From: Mytilus trossulus
Lineage: Eukaryota > Mollusca > Bivalvia > Mytilida > Mytilidae
Assembly (NCBI RefSeq): GCF_036588685.1
Contig: NC_086384.1
Coordinates: 15,576,195 to 15,640,194, forward strand
Length of the DNA: 64,000 nt
Direction: 5' to 3'
The first letter of the stretch is position 1; each line of letters begins with the position of its first letter. A model generated the notes under the pieces. It was not told where the DNA came from, ran no database searches, and saw nothing but the letters and a program-made list of their open reading frames with translations. Below are positions 44,273 to 57,000 of the stretch, piece by piece. A program made the position numbers and the translations under genes.

Positions 44273-44470
44273 TAAGATGTGGTATGAGTGCCCATGAGAC
44301 AACTCTCCAACTCATAATTTATTAACGTATATCAATATAGGTCAAGGTACGGTCTTCAATACGGAGCCTAGACTCACACTTAACAGCAAGCTATAAAGGG
44401 CCCAATAAAATTACAAGTGTAAAACCATTCAAACGGGAAAACTTACGGTCTAATCTATATAAAAACAAGA
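44273..44470 (+). repeat. Interspersed repeat family A, copy
   Basis: AAGATGTGGTATGAGTGCCC, GAGACAACTCTCCAACTCAT, TCAAGGTACGGTCTTCAATA, CCATTCAAACGGGAAAACTT. A reverse fragment of the same family is at about 44715-44760. Confidence 0.8.
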
Positions 44471-44999
44471 ATGTAAATCGAGTGCAGATTCCACTAGACA
44501 TTAAACAACAGACTTTCAATTTATCAATCTAGTGCATTGTGCTGACTGTATCACTTGATTGATATCAAAGGGCAGCAGAATATAAGACGAGAACGGATAT
44601 GTATATTGGTACTGTTAAATATATCAAAACCATTCTGGTCTATTGAATAAAAGTTGTACTGACTGACAAAAAGATCCTTTACAGCGTTAATGGTTTTTCT
44701 TTTGAAAATTGGATGAAGAGTTGTCTCATTGGCACTCATACCATATCTTCTTATGTCTATTATACAAAAAAGCACTGTAGATATATATATTTTTTTATCA
44801 TTTCTCCCATGCAAAATCACGACGACCCTCTCCCAGTTAATTTGAAGGTCAAAGTATTTAAAAATTTAAAAAGAATAATAACATAATGGTGGGATCGTTA
44901 AAAGTCAAGAGTCACGTTATAGGATTTTCTTATCCCAAATATAGATTACCCTAGCTGTATTTGGCACAAACTTTTTTTTTAATTGTGGGTCATCAATGC

Positions 45000-45110
45000 T
45001 CTTCAACTTTTACTTGTTTGGCTTTATGTTGACCTGAGCGTCGCTAATGAGTATTATGTAGACGAAACGTGCGTTTGGAGTATCAAATTAGAATCCTGGT
45101 ACCTTTGATT
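45000..45110 (+). repeat. Interspersed repeat family D, copy
   Basis: CTCTTCAACTTTTACTTGTT, TGACCTGAGCGTCGCTAATG, GTAGACGAAACGTGCGTTTG. Same order as 58005-58135. Confidence 0.8.
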
Positions 45111-45304
45111 AAACGTAACAAAGAATGACAAAAAGTCACACGTACAAAACACACCATCAAACATGAAAAATAATACAAACACATTACCGTGATGTATAAG
45201 TATCGAAGCACGTCAAATGGATATCACAGAAAACAGACCAAACAGGGAAAGACATATAAATAATAGAACAAAAACAAATAAAAGAACAATATACCACGTT
45301 ATTG

Positions 45305-45480
45305 AGATGACAAATAAAAGCAACAGTAGTATACCGATGTTCAAAACTCATAAAGCGATATATTTTGTGTTGATAAACATCATCAGTACGCATTCGGCGG
45401 GATTTGTTTTCGCACGATCATCCCCCATCCTATAAACTGCAACAGTGGTATACCTGTATGACATTATAACAATAAGCTAT
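45305..45480 (+). repeat. Interspersed repeat family G, partial copy
   Basis: AAATAAAAGCAACAGTAGTA, TACCGATGTTCAAAACTCAT, then a diverged tail. Flanked by B-like words upstream. Confidence 0.55.
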
Positions 45481-46476
45481 ACAAATCCATTCAAAGAGAT
45501 TGGTTGGTCAGATCAGTACTATTAATTACAAAAAGATTTATCATACAAAATAAAAAAGGCTTTGTGCTATTCACAGTAAACTACTAAAACGACTAAAACT
45601 TGAATAAATACAGTAACTTTACTATGAGCGTTGTCTGAAAGTTCAATACTTAAACTTTTGAATATACATTTTTTTATAGCTTTTATCCTTGAAAAAAAAT
45701 CATTTACATTTTGTTTCGTTTCAAATTTATTTGGTTAGTGTCACAAGTATTATCAACTGTCATAATATTAGTACAATTTCAGTACATTATGACTATTATT
45801 ACAATGTTAAAATAGAAGTAACAAATGAGTTAATTTAAAAGATAAAAAGTTACCTTATAATTGAAAAGTACTAAATTAATAAAAACTAATTTTGGGTTTT
45901 TATTCTTTAAATGTCAATGTAGATGTTATTATCAACAATTGTTTTAAATTGTTTAAATACCAGATGTTTGTATTTTTAATTTCAAATTTTAATTTGAAAT
46001 AACTCAAGAATTTTGTTCATTAATTTGTGGGTCAGTTATTGAAAATAACAAACTTTAAATAAGTTCTTTTGTTTAGTATTATAATTAGAAAGTAAATATA
46101 TAATTAGTAGTGTTTATTTGTTGACGTTTTTAATTGCTACAAAGTTGGTCAAGTATTCTTAACGAGTGTTATTGCAATCTGTTTAAATACTTCTGGTTAA
46201 TTACACAAAGGAACTTTTCCTAAATGAAAGATAAAAGCAATTTTAATGGTATCAGATCAAAAGTACATTGGTAGTTTTTTTCTTGGTCAAAATATCTTTC
46301 ATATATTAACGTTGAAAGCTTAGAAAAATGGTTACACTGACATTGAAATATTGTTTCATTAATTAGAGGGAAAAACAACATTTGTCATTTATTCTGTTAG
46401 AAAGAAGCCCAACACGTAAGTATCTAATCAAGATATTGCAAATTCATGAGTTCATTTGTTTCATTTATTCATTTTA

Positions 46477-47175
46477 TATATATATGTAGGACTCTAAAGT
46501 GCGATGGGGACGCTAAAGTGCGATGGTCACGCTAAAGTGCGATGGTCACGCTAAAGTGCGATGGTGTACGCTAAAGTGCGATGCATCCACACGCTAAAGT
46601 GCGATGGTCCGCAAAAGTATAGACGTAAGAAACGTAGTTTGATTATGACGTTAACAGTCGTTTATACAAACCAAAAATTAACATGCGGAAGATAGATTAA
46701 GAATATTTTATTAACAATGTTTACATCAAATGCCAATGACTTACTAGTAATTGATTTAAACTTTGTCGGCTGCAGCGCAATGTTTATTATTTTTGAGTGC
46801 TGGAAGAAGGACTTCTATTCTACAGTCAACAATTTTACTATTTACAGACAAAACAGTATACGCATACATATCCTGCTTCAATTAGAAGCAAACGGATACA
46901 TTTGAATCATTGTGTATGTGGCAGTTTACTTTGTGATCCCCGTTAAAATGCTGTCGATTTTAATAAAAGTAACTTCCGACGGTAAAATAGACATACATGT
47001 TTTCATGCGTGAATTATAAATTGTCTTTGTAACAATTACACCAACGTACTTTAGCGAACAAACAACCATCGCACTTTAGCGTGAGACACCATCGTACTTT
47101 AGCGTATACCATCGCACTTTATCGTGACCATCGCACTTTAGAGTACCATCGCACTTTAGAGTCCTACATATATAT
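46477..47175. mobile_element. ~700-bp element with inverted terminal arrays of CTAAAGTGCGATG
   Basis: Outer inverted ends TATATATGTAGGACTCTAAA (left) and its complement ending CCTACATATATA (right). Inside the left end are about six direct copies of CTAAAGTGCGATG (46493-46615). Inside the right end are about six copies in the opposite orientation (47070-47163). The 450-bp centre has one 62-codon open frame (46717-46905) without recognisable motifs. The layout resembles fold-back transposons; class unknown. Confidence 0.85.
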
Positions 47176-47966
47176 CATTTATTTTTAATATGCTTTAAAA
47201 AAACGTCATTAATTTTTCCTGATATTGATTAATGAAATTGAAATAGTTAACTGGCTTTGTAATAATTAGGTCAGAATGAAAGAATTTAATGATTTCGCTT
47301 ACTTTTCATTTTACTCCAGCTTGATTAATTATAAAATATTTCTTGGTTCTTCTATTCTATCTTTGATGAATATTTCGATTTTAAATGTATATTACCCAAA
47401 TTTTTGACTTTGACTTACACGTACGTTTTTACGCGACTATGACTCTGCGATGGGATTAAATAATTTAAAAAAAAAAAGAATATGTTATATGCTTACGAAC
47501 GTGATAAACATCCAACGGAGACAAACTTTATGTGAATCGCATATAGCTTAAATAATTCAAATTGTGTTTATGTAAAATGAGGTTGTTAAATTTGATGAAT
47601 GAGTTTTTGTTCTGTTTTGTTACATTTGTTTGTTTTGTTAGTGATAAAGATGATAACACAATGTTGACTGCTGTACCTCTATTTTTGATATTTTTATCTA
47701 GTGTGTCTTTATTTTGTTCACGCATCGTTGTCAATATGATGGATTTTGATGCGACTGTCATACAAGTGAAAGGTTTAGCTAGCTACAAACCAAGGTTCAA
47801 TCCCCTATCTTCTACACAAGAAAATGCCAGTCACCGATATAATAACTTTTGTCAAAAAGTGCACATGTCTATGTGCAATGTAAATATGGAAAAAGATTTT
47901 GAATAATATCTTTTAAAATGTTTAATGTTTATTCTAGGGCGTGAAGATAGTGACTAACGTTTAACA

Positions 47967-48033
47967 ATGAAATCACAGTTGTTGTTCCTGTGTTTGGCTG
48001 TTGTTTGTTTTACTTACAGGACAAGTGCATACG
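47967..48033 (+). CDS. Gene 2 exon 1: signal peptide
   Basis: MKSQLLFLCLAVVCFTYR then TSAY: Lys after Met, a strong hydrophobic core and a small-residue cleavage region. Donor ACG|GTAAGT, phase 1. Upstream TTTATTCTAG (to 47936) may be an acceptor, meaning the 5'UTR could be split. Confidence 0.88.
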
Positions 48034-51000
48034 GTAAGTTAAGGATGTCTGCTGCTCAGTTTCAAAATAAATAACTTTCCATTAAACTAGTACATATTTA
48101 TAAGTGATGCATTGAGGATTTAAAAAAAGCCCCAAAAATATAGGGGTCGATGTGCTTGTTTTCGAGATATTAGCCATTAGAATTGTGGCGGGAAAATGTT
48201 CTCTCTTGTTTTTTCATAGCTTTATCATTGACCAGTTGAACTTCTGAAATACTATTTAAAAATAAATAAATTTTTATAAAACTTTTTAAAATGGCTTATA
48301 ATTATACTTGAAAAAGATCTATAAAAAGAAAAATGAGGGTTCATGGGCAAAATTTGTTAAGCAATTCAAATGGATAAAACCAGAGGATTTCGAAAATCTG
48401 ACAAAATTTACAAAACGTGACAAGCAAACATCCTTAAGACAATACGTGGTGAAACAATGAATACTTTATAAATTATCCGTGGTAATCAAAAAATTTGTAG
48501 ACAGCATAATCAATATAATCTTGTAATCAAAAATAAAATGGTGGGTGAAAAGTAAAATCACAAAAATTCTGAACTCCGAGGAAAATTCAAAAAGGAAAGT
48601 CCAAAATCAAAAGGCAAAATTAAAAGTCCAAACACATGAAACGAATGGATAACAACTGTCATATTCCTAACTTGGTACATGCATTTTCTAATGTAGAAAA
48701 TGGTGGATTGAACCTGGTTAAATAGCTAGCTAAACCTCTCACTTGTATGACAGTCGCATCAAATTCCATTACATTGTCAACGATGCATGAACAAAACAAA
48801 CATATTCAAAGAGTAAAAATGTCAAAAATAGGGGTACACCAGTCAATATTGTGTTAACATCTTAATCACTAAGATAGGTCTGCACAAAAATTCTTCGAAA
48901 AGCAGTGTAATATGTATAAAAACATTAGACAGAAACTAAACAATTTAAAAGTCTCATTCCAATAACTGGCGCTATGCTTTAATATAAAAATGATTTTGTG
49001 GTGATTAGTTTTAATGCCTGGAGAGACCCATCAATCCTAGTCATGATTATGATATAATCAATTTAGGTTGGAGTCGAATGCACCTGCTACTTGCGTGGCT
49101 CAAATTAACATAATATGTATCGAAGGTATCTTTTGAATAATATAACATTACAGTAAATATGACTGAATAGGAATCGTAAAATAAATTCATGATAAATACC
49201 AAGATTATTAAATTTGTTCAAATGCCAAAAAAATTACTATCAATGACAAATTATCATAGTTTCATAGATAAAAAAAAAGGAAAAAAGTATTATTTGTGTT
49301 TTAAAAAAAATGTCATATACATACAATTAAACTACGTGAGTAACATACTAGCTACTTTTGCATAGGTTCTATTTCTGTACCAAAAATCTGTAGTACTGAA
49401 AATCTACTTTTAATATTCAGTACTATTTTGTTACTTTAAAAATTATTGTAATATTTAGGTACCTGTGTTTTACAGCACTTGATTTGTACTTGAATTTGGG
49501 TTGCATGGTTACGTTTTCAGCATTTTAAAAGTTTTCTAAATCTCATAACGTTATGATGTTCAAACATGAAATACTGTGATCGTTGTACGTATTATTTTTG
49601 TACCAATATTTTAAGTACAAATCAAGTACTGGGAAATACAAGTACTTAAATATTACCATAATTCTAAAGTAAAGAAATAGTACTAAATATTAAAAGTAAA
49701 TTTCCAGTACTACATATTTTAAGTACAGAAATAGTACCTATACAAAAGTAGCTGTGTTGCCTATTTAAATATACTAGTCTTTACATAAAAGGTTAGATTG
49801 ACACTTCACATCATGTTAAATAGACAGGTTTTAATACTTTCACAATAAAATGTGTTACTAAACGTAAATAATAATAATTAATTTTTTTAATTTTTTTTTT
49901 AATAGATTCTTGCAAAGACATATACATGGCCGACAACCGGAACTCAAATGGAAATTACGTCATTCATCACAATGGGAACGCAATCAACGTTTATTGTTCA
50001 TTCGAAAGTAACTATGGTTACACATATATCTCTAAGGCCTCCCACAGTTCCACTGTAGATATGAGTTTGTTGTTCACAACAAGAGATTTTGCCAAAATCC
50101 GACTCAGACGAAGCAATGGCGAACAACGAGAGGTTATCGTTGAGAATTTGTCTTCATTTAAAAGCTCGTCGACGTTATATTTTGGCTACAACGCCCATAC
50201 TTCCTATCAAGGACCAGATAGCCGGAACTCAGCTTTAAAACCGTACTTGTTTCTCGGCTTTTTACCTGAGAGTTTAGTAAGAAACTATGGAACACAAGGG
50301 TTCCGTGCAGCTGGAAAGGACTTTACGTTTTCAAATTGTGATGCCAATCCAAACAGTTATATCTCATTTTATTATAATCCTAACAGTGCTTCACCTGGAA
50401 GGCTGGGCGATTCCAATAGTTTCATGACGGGTTGGATCGATTCGTCTACAGTACTGTCAGCGAACAAACATATGGATACTGATTTTTACTTTGACTGGGA
50501 AATGCATATGGGCGGATGTGGTGGTTTCATGACGTCACACTATTTGTCAAACAGCAGAGCGGCACTTGGATTACCTTTCAGTATGCATGTTGTTTAAAAA
50601 TTAAAACATTCCAAAACTTAGATTTTTCAAAACAAAAATTTGCATATGAACCATTTATATTGTATCAATTAAGTAATTAATTTAAAAAAAATTGAATCAT
50701 AATATTTCGTTATCATATAAAACATGTAAAATGTTCTGAAAACCTCTCTAATAATTATTTTAATATAACAAACGTATAGTTATTTCCTCCATTAGTTTTA
50801 AATAGATAGTTTGAACCATGTGAGTACAGTACCATAACTGATTGTTTTATTATGCAGGTATACAACCATGTGACGGTGTAATTTGTCAAAATGGTGGGAG
50901 TTGTGTTGCGTCCGGGTCATCTGGCACGTGCAGCTGTACCGGGAATTACTTCGGAGACAGATGTGAAAATCGTAAGAAATTTTTTTGAACGTTCATCTGA

Positions 51001-54000
51001 TATAATAGTAAGAAGTAAAAAAGAAGATTAAAAATAAAAAGACCTTGATGATAAATTAGGGAAAAAATAGGATAAATTAGGATTTAAGAGACCATTACAC
51101 GACAATGGTGTTTTACGGCGATTAAGAAATAGGAACAATGATGATGGTCACAAACTACCATCTAGATATTATATACATATGGTGATGATTACTATACATC
51201 TGAACCTGTATTATTAAGATGAAGTAAATGAGATTAAAAACACGAGGATCTGATAATCATATGCTGTTGAGATTATAAGCATCATACAATGTTCCGATTT
51301 TCTCTTTTTTCCCCTAGAGAAGTTAAAGGTTCTACTCGCAGTTTTCAGACATAAATTCTAATTATACAAACACTCGATGTAAAAATAGTACAAAACTTTC
51401 TAATTCGAATAAGTTTTTTTCAATGTTATTTATTTGAGTTTTTTGTACTTTTCAAGTTAACGGTGGTTGGACCGACTGGTCTAGTTGGGAAATATGTTCT
51501 GTTGAATGTGGAGGTGGAACACAATCCAGTGGACGTACTTGTACTAATCCACAACCTGTTGGAACTGGTGTAGCATGTAGTGGACTATCAACACAATCAA
51601 GGTCATGCAATACTGATCCATGTCCAGGTATGAATAATTTTCTATGAACATTTTATGTGTTAGTAAATTCTATACCTTTATAAGTATAATGTATTTTGAG
51701 CATGTTTTTTTTTTTTTTTTTTTTTTTGCCTTATGAAAGAATTAAACCATTTTGGTAAATACTTGATATTAGCTAAAAAATTGAATAGTGTTATGTATGG
51801 CATACTCTTCATCAAGTTTTTATATTTTGTGCTATGTATTAGAGTGATTTAATGAATTTTGATGTAGTAAACATTTTCGTGTGCGTTTGTGGGATATGGT
51901 GCATGCAAAATGATATCGTCAAACAAAGTCTATATACTTTAAGCTGTACTTACTTCCATTATTGTTAAGATATAAAAACACATTGAGACTTGTGATCTTG
52001 TTGTTTTTAAGTTAATGGTGTATGGAGCGATTGGGATGCATTTGGTACCTGTTCAGTCTCATGTGGGGGTGGTATCCAGTACTCATCCCGTCACTGTAAT
52101 AATCCTGAACCTGAGCACGGAGGACTTGATTGTATTGGTGAAGATTCTAAGTCACAGTCTTGCAATATGCAGGGATGTCCAGGTGCATTTAATATGATAT
52201 TAAATCGATTGTATTTGTTTTGTTATTTTAGAGTTTTTAGATGAATTCGTTGAAAAGAATGTGCTTAATCCTTGAATTGTAAAGTATATGAATCCTTTAA
52301 TGAGAGTTCAAGGAGACCTCATTGCAAATTATTAGAAATTTTAAATATAAAAGGTATGAATTCACACATATAAGTAAAAATAAACTGACAACACCAATTG
52401 CTGAAAATCAATAAAAAAAAAGGCTTGTTAGATCAAATGCATATATAATTAATGTTACAATTTTCTTTTTTTTTTATTCGAGCGTCACGGATGAGTCTTG
52501 TGTAGACGAAACTGTCTGTCGTAAGTAAAAATGTTAGCCCTGGTAATTATGATGAGTTTATTTGCTATAGTTGATGGCAGATGGACAGAATGGTCCGCAT
52601 GGAGTGACTGTCCAGTTACCTGTAGTGGCGAGGATCTAATTAGGAGTAGATCTTGTACCAACCCTTCTCCAGAAAACAACGGGAAAGAGTGTGAAGGAAG
52701 CCAGACAGAAGTGATGTCGTGTTATACGGCAAAATGTCCAGGTTATTTATAAGAAGTTATTTAATATATAAGCAAATATAAACCCCGCCGAATTTATGCG
52801 CCTGTCCCAAGTCAGGAGCCCCTTGTCATTGTTAGTCTTGTTTGATTTTTGATTTCTAGTTTCTGTTGTATGATTCGGAGTTTAGTATACGTATGACGTC
52901 TATTATCACTGAACTAGTGTACATATTTGTTTAAGGGCTAGCTGAAGGACGCCTCCGAGTGCGAGAGTTTCTTGCTACATTTAAGACCCATTTGTGGTCT
53001 TCGGCTGTTGTCTGCTCTATGTTCGGGTTGTTGTCTCTTTGACACATTCCCCATTTCCATTCACAATTTTATTTGAGTTAACGCAATAAACACAATACAA
53101 ATCAATTAGTGATAAAAGATATGATAACGATATGAAGTACTTAGTATAAAATTAGAAAAAAAAGAAAATCTTCATGTGGTCGGCCAATAAACCTGCTATT
53201 GCGACCTTATTTGGTACATGTATAAAAAGGAAGATGTGGTATGATTGCCAATGAGACAACTATCCACAAAAGACCAAAATGACACAGACATTAACAACTT
53301 TAGGTCACCGAACGACCTTCAACAATGAGCAAAGCCCATACCACATAGTCATCTGGTTCTTAAATCAGTGCAGTAAAACGCGGAAATGAAACAACAAACA
53401 CTTAAAAAGACAAAGTGATACTATGTCATTGTTAAAGTTAATCTATATTTGGAAACGAGTTGAAACATTAGAAGCAAGAAATGATACCGTTGGGTGCGTT
53501 TATAACTTTAAGATAGGATGAATGTTGCTTATCATCGAAGGCCATACAGTAACGTATAGTGTTATTTGCATACGCGCAGCAGTCAACAATTTTGTGTTGA
53601 CATGAACTATCTTTGATATGTTGTTTTTTTGGTAAATCAACTGTTTAGGTTTTTTCGGTAGGTATAGAATGTCGTATTACTAGTTACATGTAGTATAACT
53701 CTTCGAAATCTTTGCATAGATGTTGCTTTACAACTTCGAAGTTGATGTAAGCGTCACTGATGAATCTAATAAAGCTGAAACGCGCGTCGGCAGTCCCACT
53801 TATAAGCCCTTTATCGTTGATGATTTTTGAAGTCTATTTAATTTCATCTCTGGAAGATATTTTGATCATAAGCCAAAAAACCAATAAACATAAAATTGAG
53901 AATGGAAATGGGGAATGTGTCAAAGAGAAATAAAAAAAACAACAGCAGAAGGTCACCAACAGGTCTTCAATGTAGCGAGAAATTCCCGCATCCGGGAAAA

Positions 54001-57000
54001 ATTATATTTTCATGCAATTTATTAATGACACTTTATATACAAACGAGAGGGTTTTACTCAATATTTTTAAAACAAATATGGTTACATACTTTTTAATGAG
54101 AAAAATGGCAAATTCGAGAAAAGACGTTGATAGGTAATGCATCACTGTAATGCCTTCTTCATCCGTCAAGTGAGAACACTCCTGAATCGCAACTTAGAAA
54201 GTTAAAAGAAGATAATAAAAGCCGAAAAAAATATACATATAAATAAAGGCAACATTAGTATACCGCTTTTCGAAATTTATTAATCGATTGAGAAAAAAAA
54301 ATCCGGGTTACAAACTAAAACTAAGGGAAACGCATCAAATATAAGAGGAGAATTATGACACAACAGAAACACAACATTAAAATGTAACACACACAGAAAC
54401 GATCTATAATGTAACAATGGCCATTTTCCTGACTTGGTACAGGACATTTTAAGAACAAATGGTGGATTGAACCTCCCGCTTTAATGGCAATGGTAAATAT
54501 AACATTAGAATAACAACATTATATGACAGGACTACAAAACAAATAAATAGGACAAAATATAGGACATACATATAATTGTGATTGTCATATTACTTGTTAA
54601 ATTTGAATGAGAATAGATTTCGTATAATTTCACAAAGTCATGTTGGTTCCTCTTTTATGACAGTGAATGGAGAATGGACAAGCTGGACATCATGGTCAAA
54701 CTGTCCGGAAACGTGCAATGATGAAACTTTAAATCGGACCAGATCCTGTACAAACCCAGAACCTGATAACAATGGAAACGATTGCGAGGGAGTTGATATA
54801 GAATTCATCACTTGTCTTACAGCAAAATGTCCAGGTAACTAGCAAAGCTTCAAAGAATTGCTTAATTGTTTAAAGCGGTTTACATGACTTATTGTCTTCA
54901 TGAACGCCAAAAAGAACCAAAACCTTCGAAGTGCTTAGAGGTGTCAATTAATTTATAGTGATATCAAAGAAATTGATTCGATATTGAAATTCTAAAAAAT
55001 TCTATTAATTTGTTTCTCTATTAATGTTATTAAGTGTATTCTTAGTTCTTGGTTTAAATTTTGAAACTTAGTAAAACATATAGAAATGCAGTTTGGTTTC
55101 CAAATAGAAACCACATTTTAGAGAGGAAAATTTCCAATATAAAAAAACTGTATGTACAGCTTACTGCAATGAAGAAAACTCTATTCAATTAAGTAAGATA
55201 GACAAATGACAATCAATGTAAAGAAATGCATATTTTTACTACTGTATAGTGAATGGCGATTGGATAAATTGGTCCGAATGGAGTGACTGTCCAGTTACTT
55301 GCAGTGGTGAGGATCTTATAAGGAGTAGATCATGTACCAACCCTTCTCCTGAAAACAATGGAAAACAGTGTGAAGGAAGTAACTCAGACGTGATGTCGTG
55401 TTATACGGCAAAATGTCCAGGTCAGATATTAATTGAAATGAAAATGATATCATAAAAAGTAAAATAATAAGAACAACAAACATGATGTATGATAGTACCA
55501 AATAGCAGCACATTTATATTTATATGAAATAGCATTAACATGTTATTTTTTTTCTTCGAAATTTTGCTTTTTATAGGTCATCGCCCTCAATTTGTACTTC
55601 AATATAAATGTCTGAAATAAAATTCTTGGTTCAAAGGCAACAAATAATGACAGTTTGAATTTCCGGTGATGACAAAACCAGAAGGGTTTTCATTCCAACT
55701 GCAATATGTCGTTTAACCTTATTTTATTTTACGTATATGTTATATTACAATCAACTTGAATGTAGATTACAAAAACAATGCATTTATATTGATACAAAAC
55801 TAAAGCTTTAAAACTTCTCAGAGGCATGGGCTAATAAATTGATACTATCAAAATCTAAAAATTCAAATATAGTGTTGTTGGCGGGTAAACATATTCTGTT
55901 AGCTATGCTTCATCCGTCAAGGAAGAACACACTGTCTGTAAACTTGATAAAACAAGAAAACAAACATTAGAAATGTAAAGCTTTGATTCCTTGATCAGCT
56001 GTGACTGTAATTCTGTCATGTTTGGTTTATGCATTAGGATTGCTATTCAACGGGTTAAATTGAATGAAACGGGACATCGTACGCTCTTATTTGTTTTCCT
56101 CTAATAAGTTATTTGTTAACCTCGGATTAAGTTTGTAACCCATATTTGTTTTCTCTCAACCGATGTTTGACTTTTGAAAAGCGATTTACTACTGTTACTT
56201 TTATTTATTTAACAAAGACATGTTGATCATTTTCTAATAGTAAATGGACAATGGTCAACTTGGAACTCATGGACAAACTGTCCGGAAACGTGTAATGATG
56301 AATATCTAAATCGAACAAGATCCTGCTCAAATCCTGCTCCCGAAAACGATGGAACAGATTGTCACGGGAATGATACAGAGTTTATGTCTTGTCACACTGC
56401 AAAATGTCCAGGTATATTGCCAAAATAGTATAATTGATTACTTTTCTGTGCACTTACTTTTCATTTATTACTGTAGTAGTCTTAAATAAATTGCAAAGAT
56501 ATACGGGTGTGACCTAAATGGGTCATCATGAGCTACTGATTTTAAAACCAACCATAAAATACAAATACAAAAATAAAATATGTTTTTACATTTAAGTTAA
56601 TGGTGGATGGACTGATTGGTCAGTCTGGAGTGATTGTCCAGAAACTTGCGGTGATGAGGACCTGACTAGGTCTAGGTCATGTACAAATCCTTCTCCGGAA
56701 AATAACGGAAAATCTTGTGAAGGAAGCAATTCGGATACAATGTCATGCTACACGGCAAAATGTCCAGGTAGATAATACATAATGCAAATGTTTTATTTAT
56801 TATTAAATCTAATATGGTGTGCCTCTTTGGCTTTGTAAACATCAACGTGATAAAATCCTCTATATATAAAATTAAGAATGGAAATGGGAAATGTGTCAAA
56901 GCGACAACAACCAGACCATAAAGCAGACAAAAGCCGAAGGCCACCAAAGGGTCTTCAATGGAGCGAGAAACTCCCGCACCCTGAGGCGTCCTGCAGTCGA

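Larger units (their letters stand above)
42836..47966. other. Intergenic region between gene 1 and gene 2
   Basis: Carries family copies E (42985-43110), B (43420-43620 and a fragment 44105-44225), A (44273-44470), D (45000-45110) and G (45305-45480). Very AT-rich DNA follows (45.6-46.4 kb), then the inverted-array element (46477-47175). A 114-codon open frame at 47562-47906 has no support as a gene. A TTTATTCTAG at 47936 could be the acceptor of a 5'UTR exon of gene 2. Confidence 0.6.
52742..54663 (+). other. Repeat-filled intron between gene 2 TSP1 repeats 3 and 4
   Basis: Contains family C reverse (52780-53075), family A (53226-53350), family D (53740-53830), a truncated family C (53893-53995) and family G (54235-54560). 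No exon is supported. Confidence 0.8.

Noticed and set aside
47562-47906. 114-codon open frame before gene 2
   Set aside because: No signal of a domain, atypical composition and no splice or promoter support; probably chance.
49926-50597. A single-exon 223-residue gene for the GON-like domain
   Set aside because: The frame starts upstream at an acceptor, joins a signal-peptide exon in phase, and has a donor at 50581 leading in phase to an EGF exon. Kept only as a possible retained-intron isoform.
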